Positions 6,456 through 11,967 of a stretch of 11,967 bases of DNA are shown here, in pieces. The position numbers and the translations under genes were made by a program. Below the pieces are notes generated by a model. The model saw only the letters and a list, made by a program, of their open reading frames with translations, was not told the DNA's origin and made no database searches. Within the stretch, counting starts at the first letter, position 1. The number at the start of each line of letters is the position of its first letter. Location: contig CANQXM010000035.1 in the NCBI GenBank assembly GCA_947627835.1, forward strand, positions 1 through 11,967. Reading direction: 5' to 3'. The DNA is from an uncultured Bacilli bacterium (GTDB taxonomy: Bacteria; Bacillota_I; Bacilli_A; RF39; UBA660).

Positions 6456-7079
6456 CTAATTTTGGGTTTTATTTAAAAAGCCATTTTTGATTAATTCTAT
6501 GCTTGTTTCTCTTGAAATTCCTTTACTTGCTAGATAAAAAATTTCTTCTTCATCGATACATTTCATCGTCGCATTATGTTTGGCATTGATTTTATTGCTA
6601 TCGACGATTAGTTCTGGTAAAAAAATCATCGTATTTGGGTATAGAATTAAACCTTTTAGTTCTTCTTCAAATTGGTTATCTTGGGTATCTTTTTTTATGT
6701 ATCCGGTACTTTTGATTTGACAAGTACTTGCTTTTACATTTACGGCATGAATTTGTAAATGACTTTCGTTTTCATTTCCTAATAATTTGTTTTCTAAATT
6801 TAGTTTTGTATTTTCTTCTAGTTCTAGGTACCAGCTCAAATCCAATTTGGTATGGTTATTTTCTAGAATGATAATGGTTACATTTTGAGGAAAATGGGTT
6901 GTGTGTTCGATCCAGATTAAGGATGCATCATCTTCTAATTCAATTGTAATTTGGTTATTTTCCTCACACGTAAGGCCTTCGATTTTATTTTTTCCGTTTA
7001 GATGAACATGACTATCTTTGGTGATCCATAAGGTTCCTTCAAAATTGGTAAGACTTGTTATTGGTTCATCTATTTTCAT
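6456..7079 (-). CDS. sufD: Half-size SufD-like (SufB/SufD family) scaffold protein
   Basis: The C-terminal part carries the SufB/SufD signature (LPELIVD, INAKHNAT with H168, EEEIFYLASKGISRETSIELIKNGF). Before it comes a strand-rich region consistent with the beta-helix core. Only 207 residues are present against roughly 420-470 in usual SufB/SufD proteins, and the N-terminal helical domain is missing. I start at ATG 7079, which has AAGG 9 bases upstream and overlaps sufC by 14 bases. The frame stays open to a GTG at 7103 and another ATG at 7088, but these lack a well-placed ribosome binding site. The family forms the scaffold that docks on the SufC ATPase and builds or transfers the cluster. 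With no sufB in the operon, this may be the only SufB/D subunit; SufB versus SufD naming is therefore tentative. Confidence 0.82.
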   Translation of the reverse strand: MKIDEPITSLTNFEGTLWITKDSHVHLNGKNKIEGLTCEENNQITIELEDDASLIWIEHTTHFPQNVTIIILENNHTKLDLSWYLELEENTKLNLENKLLGNENESHLQIHAVNVKASTCQIKSTGYIKKDTQDNQFEEELKGLILYPNTMIFLPELIVDSNKINAKHNATMKCIDEEEIFYLASKGISRETSIELIKNGFLNKTQN

Positions 7080-7842
7080 TGTATTCATCCTTTTCTTCTT
7101 CACTTAATTTCTTTGTCCCAATTGTTTCTTCATAGCCATTTTTTTCGATGATTGTTGCTAATTCCGCGGTTCCTGTTTTGATAATTTTTCCATCGTGTAA
7201 AATGTGAACAAAATCCGGTTTGATAATATCTAGTAATTGGGTATGATGGGTAATGATTAAAATACTTGGATGATATTCTTTATAGTAATCCATAATGGAA
7301 CTTGCCACTGTTTTTAAGGCATCCACATCTAATCCGGAGTCAATTTCATCTAATATAAGAAAGGAAGGATTTAACATCCACATATGAAAGAGTTCGTTTT
7401 TCTTTCTTTCTCCTCCACTCATGCCATCATTGATTGCGCGATGAACGAAACTTTTTGGTAAATGAATGCGAGCGCAGATCTCATTACATTTTTTATTAAA
7501 AGCAAAAATATCGATTTTTTCGCCATTTACAGTTAGTGCCATACGCAACATTTCGGCATTGGTTACCCCTTCAATGGCTGGTGGATTTTGACTGATATAA
7601 AATACTTTTCTGCGACTGATATCGGTGGTCGATAACTGGGTCATATCTTCCCCGTTTAGCTTACAAGTTCCTCCTGTAAAAGTATATCCTGGACTTTTCA
7701 TGAGTGCTTTACATAACGTACTTTTTCCGACTCCATTTGGACCCATGATGGCATGAATTTCTCCATCTTGGATGGTTAAGGATAAGTCTTTGATAATTTT
7801 TTTCTCTTCTACACAGATTTCTACGTGTTTCATTTCTAACAT
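7066..7842 (-). CDS. sufC: SUF system ATPase SufC
   Basis: SufC is the soluble ABC-type ATPase whose dimerisation drives the SufB/SufD scaffold during Fe-S cluster assembly. The 258 residues match the family. Walker A is GPNGVGKST (34-42), the Q-loop is Q85 in YISQNPPAIEGV, the ABC signature is MSGGERKK (141-148), Walker B is FLILDEIDSGLD (161-172), and the switch His is in ITHH (197-200). The DEIDSGLDVDAL stretch is characteristic of SufC among ABC proteins. ATG 7842 has a modest GGTGA site. It is the first gene of the suf operon, with a promoter just upstream, and its 3' end (TGA stop) overlaps sufD. An N-terminal alternative at the second Met (residue 4) lacks a ribosome binding site. Confidence 0.96.
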   Translation of the reverse strand: MLEMKHVEICVEEKKIIKDLSLTIQDGEIHAIMGPNGVGKSTLCKALMKSPGYTFTGGTCKLNGEDMTQLSTTDISRRKVFYISQNPPAIEGVTNAEMLRMALTVNGEKIDIFAFNKKCNEICARIHLPKSFVHRAINDGMSGGERKKNELFHMWMLNPSFLILDEIDSGLDVDALKTVASSIMDYYKEYHPSILIITHHTQLLDIIKPDFVHILHDGKIIKTGTAELATIIEKNGYEETIGTKKLSEEEKDEYNENR

Positions 7843-7859
7843 AAAACGTCACCAAACTT

Positions 7860-7868
7860 ATTGTAACA
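7860..7868 (-). promoter_or_regulatory. Extended -10 promoter of the suf operon
   Basis: TACAAT (7865-7860) is preceded by TG one base away (7868-7867), forming an extended -10. No clear -35 was seen at 16-18 bases. It lies between the exonuclease terminator and sufC ATG 7842, giving a very short leader. I saw no convincing Fe-S regulator site. Confidence 0.6.
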
Positions 7869-7901
7869 CAGTCACTTTACGGTTTCTATGTTTTTCCAAA
7901 C

Positions 7902-7928
7902 AAAAAAATTAGAGATTGCTCTAATTTT
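7902..7928 (-). terminator. Terminator of the amidase-glycosyltransferase-exonuclease operon
   Basis: On the minus strand, AAAATTAGAG (7928-7919) pairs exactly with CTCTAATTTT (7914-7905) around a CAAT loop, and the T-run continues to 7902. The stem begins within the stop codon of the exonuclease gene. Confidence 0.9.
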
Positions 7929-8775
7929 AAGATGCGACTTCAATTAAGTCAAGTTTTTGTAATACGTCTTTGGTTTTCATTTGAAAGTCTTCCCATTTTA
8001 GTTCTTCTAAAGTAATTGGTATTTCATGAGAGCCTTCTAAACGAATGAGTTTGATATTATTCATTAAATCTTTTTGGAAGATATCAAGGGTTAAACGAAC
8101 ATTTTCTTTTGGGATAGCAGCAATATTTTTTAAAATGTCTTCGACGTGACCAAAATCTTTAATTAGTGTTGTTGCCATCTTCGGTCCTACTCTTGGAATT
8201 CCTGCTATATGACTTGAATCATCCCCTACTAAAGCTTTGTAATCAGCAAAGTACTCTGGTTTAATCTTCCATTTTGCTAGTACTTTTTCTGGGGTATACA
8301 AAGAAGAACTTTTGCCTTTATAAGTTAGTAAAGAAACATGATTACTTACTAATTCAATAAAATCATAATCCCACGAAGAAATGACAATTTCACTATTTTT
8401 TTCGTATCTTTTTACATATTCTTTCATGTAATCATTAATTTTATATTCTTTTTTGGTTTCAAAAAAAGCAATGTGTAATTCTTCTAAAACTCTTTTAATA
8501 TCTTCTAAGATTTCATAAGGATTTTTTTCTTCTTCGGGTTCTTCCATAAAGCATTTGCGATAAAAATTCATTTTATGATCGAGGGTATGTGCTCCATCAA
8601 AGATGACTAGAATGTGAGTGGGATGAATCATTTCACTCATATTTAAAATGGCTTTGGTAAATCCCCAAACACCTTCAATATTTTGACCGTTTTTTCCAGT
8701 TATTTTGGCAGGCATTCCATAAAACATTTGAAAAAGGAGATTTTGTCCGTCAATCAGTAATAATTTATTTTGCAT
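7927..8775 (-). CDS. 5'-3' exonuclease-like protein (YpcP/ExoR, Xni group)
   Basis: This resembles the 5' nuclease domain of DNA polymerase I as a stand-alone protein of 282 residues, like B. subtilis YpcP or E. coli Xni. Seen in order: LLLIDGQNLLF with D9, VIFDG with D60, a helical-arch region with FYRK, SSWDYDFIELV with D136 and D138, and the helix-three-turn-helix ALVGDDSSHIAGIPRVGPKMA (181-201). Start ATG 8775 is chosen because AAAGGAG sits 6 bases upstream; the frame extends 21 codons further into the preceding gene. Several usual metal ligands appear changed: the EADD motif aligns with KIND (112-115), and the Asp of SDN aligns with S188. Nuclease activity may thus be altered or use fewer metals. 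Last gene of its operon, 13 bases after the glycosyltransferase. Confidence 0.88.
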   Translation of the reverse strand: MQNKLLLIDGQNLLFQMFYGMPAKITGKNGQNIEGVWGFTKAILNMSEMIHPTHILVIFDGAHTLDHKMNFYRKCFMEEPEEEKNPYEILEDIKRVLEELHIAFFETKKEYKINDYMKEYVKRYEKNSEIVISSWDYDFIELVSNHVSLLTYKGKSSSLYTPEKVLAKWKIKPEYFADYKALVGDDSSHIAGIPRVGPKMATTLIKDFGHVEDILKNIAAIPKENVRLTLDIFQKDLMNNIKLIRLEGSHEIPITLEELKWEDFQMKTKDVLQKLDLIEVAS

Positions 8776-8788
8776 GGGTATCTCCTTT

Positions 8789-9790
8789 CTAATTAAATTT
8801 ATATATTTTTTGAGCGATATGATATCCTGGAACCGCAATAAAACGTGGAAGACATGCTAGGGTTGCCAAAGACTGATATCGCAATTTTCGATATAATTTT
8901 TTATCATATTTTTTTAAGTCTTTCCAAAGTGCGTGATTTTTTTCTTTACTTTCTTTGGTATTTTCAATTTTTAATAAAATGGTACAAATACACATCATAA
9001 TGGCAAGATAATGAAGTTGATAGGTGCATAAACGTTTTTGTTCTTTTTGATATTTTAAAGGGCTTCCAAACTCAATCATGGTTTTGGTGACCCGAATTTG
9101 TTGGTCGATGCGTTTAATCATGACACTTTCATTGACAGATTGATCTTCTCTACCAATAAAATAGCGATAAAAATTCGTATTCATATAATACATCGTCTTT
9201 ACTTGTAAAAGTGGATAATAAACATAGATATTGTCAACATAGAATGTGTGTTCTGGAAGTTTTAGTTTGGTACTTTTTAAGAAATCTGTCCGATAAAAAA
9301 CGGAATGCATGAGAAGATATTCACCGATTTTAAATTTTTGGGTATCTTCCCAAGTAAAAATTTGATTTTCTGGAAGATTTTTGTAAGAGATAACACGTTC
9401 TTCGCCTTCTTTTTCATATACATAATTGGCAATTAACATGTCTACACAAGTATCTTTTTTTTGAAATTCTTTGATTTTTTTAAGAATCTTTTGTAAGGAT
9501 TCCGGATCGGCCCAGTCATCACTGTCTACTACTTTATAATAAAGTCCCGTAGCAAGTTCTAAGCCTTTATTTACTCCGGAACCATGTCCCCCATTTTCTT
9601 TATCAACGGCTTTGACAATTTTCGGATATTTTTTTTCATATTCTTTGGCAATTTTTAGCGTTTTATCTTTACTTCCATCATTAATGATAATAATTTCTAC
9701 TTCATCTTTGCCCGTTAATAACGTATCAATGCAATGAGCCATGTATTCTTCAGAATTATAACAAGGAATCGCAAAACTAATTAATTTCAA
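8789..9790 (-). CDS. Family 2 glycosyltransferase
   Basis: A GT-A fold glycosyltransferase that moves a sugar from a nucleotide-sugar donor, probably to an envelope glycan or lipid acceptor; the substrate cannot be read from the sequence. The N-terminus is classical GT2: ISFAIPCYNSEEYM (4-17), VEIIIINDGSKDKT with the DGS motif (38-40), ENGGHGSGVNKGLELATG (65-82), and the metal-binding VDSDDW (88-93). The C-terminal half is helical and basic, with no clear membrane span apart from a short hydrophobic stretch (YLAIMMCICTILL). I choose TTG 9790 as the start (333 residues): AAAGGG lies 10 bases upstream, and the protein then begins exactly where the family does. GTG 9799 is too close to that site, and the frame further upstream overlaps the amidase gene. 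It lies 19 bases after that amidase-like gene. Confidence 0.9.
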   Translation of the reverse strand: MKLISFAIPCYNSEEYMAHCIDTLLTGKDEVEIIIINDGSKDKTLKIAKEYEKKYPKIVKAVDKENGGHGSGVNKGLELATGLYYKVVDSDDWADPESLQKILKKIKEFQKKDTCVDMLIANYVYEKEGEERVISYKNLPENQIFTWEDTQKFKIGEYLLMHSVFYRTDFLKSTKLKLPEHTFYVDNIYVYYPLLQVKTMYYMNTNFYRYFIGREDQSVNESVMIKRIDQQIRVTKTMIEFGSPLKYQKEQKRLCTYQLHYLAIMMCICTILLKIENTKESKEKNHALWKDLKKYDKKLYRKLRYQSLATLACLPRFIAVPGYHIAQKIYKFN

Positions 9791-9809
9791 ACGTAACACA
9801 CCCTTTCTT

Positions 9810-11534
9810 CTAATTATAAAAGAAGAGAATGCTTTGTGCAATATTATTTCCAATTGTTTCACGATTTTCGACAATCCACTTGGCATCTTCACTATTATCA
9901 TGGTAAGCTACTTCGATTAAAGCTCCACAATTAATGTAGTTATCATTTACTTCTCCCAAGGAACCATATGCGTATTTGATTCCCCGATTTGTATAGGCTT
10001 CATTTTTAGCAGGATATATCTCGTATAAGTTTTCGTATATTTGGGTAGCAATAGAAAGAGATTTACTGGTTGGATCATCGATGTAGATTTCAATTCCACG
10101 TGCTTCTTGAGTGGTAGAGGCATTGGAGTGGATTGCAAAATGGAAATCACTTTTTACATATCTACTTTCTTGTAACCATTCGTTAATGTTTCCCGTATAG
10201 TGATTTTTGTAAACGATGACGCCATTTTCTTTTAGTTTGTTTTCAATGACGCTTGCTAGTAAATTCATCTCGTGCATTTCATTTGTGTACCCGACACTCC
10301 GGACACCATAATTTAAGTATTGATTGGATGGACTTAAATAGATGACGGGGGTTTTCTTGCCAATATGGAAATTGTAGGTATTTACTTCACTATCATAACG
10401 ATTTTGACTGACGGCATAGGTTTTTAGTGTCATATCTTCGGTGATAGTAAGCGGTTCTCGGTATTTTTCACTTTGAGGAGTTGGTGTGGTTCCATCTAAG
10501 GTGTAGTAAATGGTTGCATCTTGGGTTCTTGAATGTAAAAAGACTTGCTTATTTGCTTCGATATAATCCGGATTATGAGAAACACTTACCGGAGAAGTAT
10601 TTTCTTTTTTGCCAACATAAGTTTTGATACTATCCTGTTCGGCAATTTCTTGATAATGATTATACGTTGCTTCTAGGGTAAAGGTATAGTTTTTTTCTTC
10701 ATTTAAATTTTCAGCAGGAATCGTATAATTTTTGGTATCAGGAGAAATTGCAATGGTATTTTTTAAGGCATCTTCTTCATAAATATATAAATTCCATTCG
10801 GTTGCATTTTCTCCTCCCTGAATGGTTAGTTTGATGTCATTCCAACGAGTGCTGGTATCTTTTACCGGAGAGTCTAGGTGAATTTTTCCGACTTGCGGAG
10901 TATTAACATAAAAATTGTAAGAATGAAGTAAGGTATGATCTTCCTTATATAATTTAGCTGTAATGCGTCCGGCGTAACTATCAATATTTTCAAAAGGAAT
11001 AAAGATATTATCGGAAGTAATTTTTTTTTCAAAAATTGTTTGGTTTAAATATTCTAATTCTACTTGATAGGTTTTATTTTCTTGATAACCAGATAAAAAT
11101 AAATTTAAGCCGGTTTTGGTGTTTAAATAACGCGAGTTCATATTGACAAAACTTGGTTCATCCCAGTGATAGATAAATTTTTCATCGGCCATTTTTTGCG
11201 TTTTATTTTTATTTTCAGCAAGGACTTGAAATTCTAAATCATCCCCATAGCTCGCAATCATATTTTTAAGGGAAATTGTACTTTCGGTGCTTTCCGTGGT
11301 ATAGATTTCTTCTCCCTTTTGATTTTTTACACTTACATAGTATTTGACCGCATTATGAGAAGGTTTTACTACTAAATAAAACGATTGATCTTTTTGGATT
11401 AAGGATTCAACTTGAAAGTTTCCGAGTTTGGGTTCTAAGTAGTTTTGGTATCCTAAATAGAACATGAAAAAATTAATGACTATTCCTAAAAGAAGTGCAA
11501 TGATTGTTAATGTTCTTCGGTACTTTCTAGCCAT
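9810..11534 (-). CDS. Membrane-anchored N-acetylmuramoyl-L-alanine amidase-like protein
   Basis: 574 residues. A basic start (MARKYRR) and one membrane segment (about 8-28) anchor a large outside part. Residues about 38-315 contain probably three Ig/FN3-like beta domains. Residues about 318-390 match a chitobiase-C-like domain (IYYTLDGTTPTPQSEKY, then TLKTYAVS). Residues about 395-574 are an Amidase_3 domain, which cleaves the amide bond between muramic acid and the stem peptide: E422 (MHEMNLL), H469 (FAIHSNAS), RGIEIYI, NRGIK, and E541 (ALIEVAYHDN). The usual first zinc ligand in GHGG is absent; the segment reads IYLSPSNQYLNYG, a variant I recall from other Firmicute amidases. ATG 11534 has an AAGAAGG site; a TTG 24 bases upstream is less likely. 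First gene of an operon with the glycosyltransferase. Confidence 0.9.
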   Translation of the reverse strand: MARKYRRTLTIIALLLGIVINFFMFYLGYQNYLEPKLGNFQVESLIQKDQSFYLVVKPSHNAVKYYVSVKNQKGEEIYTTESTESTISLKNMIASYGDDLEFQVLAENKNKTQKMADEKFIYHWDEPSFVNMNSRYLNTKTGLNLFLSGYQENKTYQVELEYLNQTIFEKKITSDNIFIPFENIDSYAGRITAKLYKEDHTLLHSYNFYVNTPQVGKIHLDSPVKDTSTRWNDIKLTIQGGENATEWNLYIYEEDALKNTIAISPDTKNYTIPAENLNEEKNYTFTLEATYNHYQEIAEQDSIKTYVGKKENTSPVSVSHNPDYIEANKQVFLHSRTQDATIYYTLDGTTPTPQSEKYREPLTITEDMTLKTYAVSQNRYDSEVNTYNFHIGKKTPVIYLSPSNQYLNYGVRSVGYTNEMHEMNLLASVIENKLKENGVIVYKNHYTGNINEWLQESRYVKSDFHFAIHSNASTTQEARGIEIYIDDPTSKSLSIATQIYENLYEIYPAKNEAYTNRGIKYAYGSLGEVNDNYINCGALIEVAYHDNSEDAKWIVENRETIGNNIAQSILFFYN

Positions 11535-11557
11535 GCCTTTTTCCTTCTTTCTAATCA

Positions 11558-11586
11558 ATTATAACGAACTATTTCTAAGAATGCAA
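11558..11586 (-). promoter_or_regulatory. Promoter of the amidase-led operon
   Basis: TATAAT (11563-11558) is a perfect -10, with TTGCAT (11586-11581) as a -35 at 17 bases. It falls between the permease terminator and amidase ATG 11534. Its -35 touches the tail of that terminator. Confidence 0.75.
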
Positions 11587-11610
11587 AGAAAAAAGGATGC
11601 AAGATCCTTT
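11585..11610 (-). terminator. Terminator of the ABC permease gene
   Basis: On the minus strand, AAAGGAT (11610-11604), loop CTTGC and ATCCTTT (11598-11592) form a 7-bp stem, followed by a T-rich tail (TTTCTTT). The stem overlaps the permease stop codon (11611-11609). Confidence 0.8.
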
Positions 11611-11967
11611 ATGATTTTTTGGCAGACGTCCAAATCTTTTTCCAAAGTTTGGTACTGCTATAATTTAAGATTCCTACTTTATAAATACGCAAGCCATAAT
11701 GAAACATGAAGATGCAACTAATTACACAAATGGCTGCTGAAATGCCAAGTTCTAGTAAAGTGGTTTGTCCTAGTAAGAAAAGGACTGGTGCAACTAGAAA
11801 AGATAAAAGTGGGATAAAAGAAATGATTTTTACAAAGATGGCACCATCAAAAGTGGATGCTAAAATGGCAATGTAATAACCCACTGCTAAGATAATCATC
11901 AGTGGTGATTGGAGTTGTTGATAATCTTCAATACTTGTTGTCATACTTGCTAAAACTCCTGCTAAAA
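11609..11967 (-). CDS. ABC-2 type permease, NatB-like, C-terminal part only
   Basis: The frame is open to the right edge, so the gene starts outside the window; a Met at 11944 is internal, because in-frame codons (LAGVLAS) continue upstream of it. The 118 visible residues contain TTSIEDYQQLQSPLMI, typical of the last third of NatB-like ABC-2 sodium/drug efflux permeases. Three hydrophobic segments follow, then IYKVGILNYSSTKLWKKIW at the C-terminus, also typical of this family. Such permeases pair with an ATPase (NatA-like) usually encoded just upstream, which would be beyond the right edge. Substrate cannot be judged. A terminator overlaps the stop codon. Confidence 0.82.
   Translation of the reverse strand, partial: LAGVLASMTTSIEDYQQLQSPLMIILAVGYYIAILASTFDGAIFVKIISFIPLLSFLVAPVLFLLGQTTLLELGISAAICVISCIFMFHYGLRIYKVGILNYSSTKLWKKIWTSAKKS

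Noticed and set aside
7080..7103. Longer sufD start at GTG 7103 or ATG 7088
   Set aside because: No ribosome binding site is well placed for either; ATG 7079 has AAGG at a suitable distance. The alternatives cannot be fully excluded.
8776..8838. N-terminal extension of the exonuclease frame
   Set aside because: It overlaps the glycosyltransferase gene, and the strong AAAGGAG site is 6 bases before ATG 8775.
9791..9901. N-terminal extension of the glycosyltransferase frame into the amidase gene
   Set aside because: The GT2 fold begins at residue 2-4 after TTG 9790, and the ribosome binding site lies inside the extension.
9947..10150. Minus-strand 67-codon frame within the amidase gene
   Set aside because: It is in another frame of the conserved Amidase_3 domain and has no feature of its own.
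11464..11709. Plus-strand 81-codon frame across the amidase promoter and permease end
   Set aside because: It crosses a promoter and a terminator and is antisense to two real genes.
11609..11944. Complete 111-residue protein starting at Met 11944
   Set aside because: The frame continues without a stop to the window edge, with residues typical of the permease family, so this is a fragment of a longer gene.
1..11967. Possible UGA-tryptophan code as in Mycoplasma
   Set aside because: sufC and the 275-residue gene end properly at TGA, and conserved tryptophans are TGG.

Overview
The window is AT-rich, and every gene I can support lies on the minus strand, so transcription runs from right to left in these coordinates. 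TGA is used as a stop (sufC and the 275-residue gene), and tryptophan is encoded by TGG where I read it. The genetic code is therefore the standard bacterial one, not the Mycoplasma/Spiroplasma code. Consensus sigma-A-type promoters, GGAGG-type ribosome binding sites, the infC-rpmI-rplT operon with a leader attenuator, and a SufU-type SUF operon together indicate a low-GC Firmicute. A gut Bacilli lineage near Erysipelotrichales, RF39 or Acholeplasma-like bacteria is my inference. No phage, insertion sequence, CRISPR array, tRNA or rRNA was seen.

Layout from right to left (direction of transcription). (a) 11967-11609: C-terminal end of an ABC-2 / NatB-like permease, cut by the right edge, with a terminator. 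(b) 11586-7902: an envelope operon with its own promoter: a membrane-anchored amidase-like protein with Ig/FN3-like and chitobiase-C-like domains, a family 2 glycosyltransferase, and a 5'-3' exonuclease-like protein (YpcP/ExoR type), closed by a strong terminator. (c) 7868-4804: a SUF iron-sulfur operon, sufC-sufD-sufS-sufU, tightly packed. It has no sufB, and its SufD-like protein is about half the usual size. (d) 4802-3793: a 44-residue membrane peptide followed by a 275-residue membrane protein of unknown function. (e) 3796-2303: infC-rpmI-rplT behind a consensus promoter whose -35 box overlaps the stop codon of the previous gene. The leader contains a terminator hairpin and a complementary anti-terminator segment. 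L20 carries an unusual C-terminal Rho_N/SAP-like domain. (f) 2222-1: a large secreted CAP-domain protein with bacterial Ig-like repeats, continuing past the left edge and preceded by a perfect inverted repeat.

The most interesting items are the sufB-less SUF operon with a miniature SufD, the L20 fusion, the substituted metal-ligand positions in the amidase and exonuclease, and the two unknown membrane proteins. No intergenic stretch exceeds 300 bases; the longest is 3634-3792, which is the infC leader and promoter.
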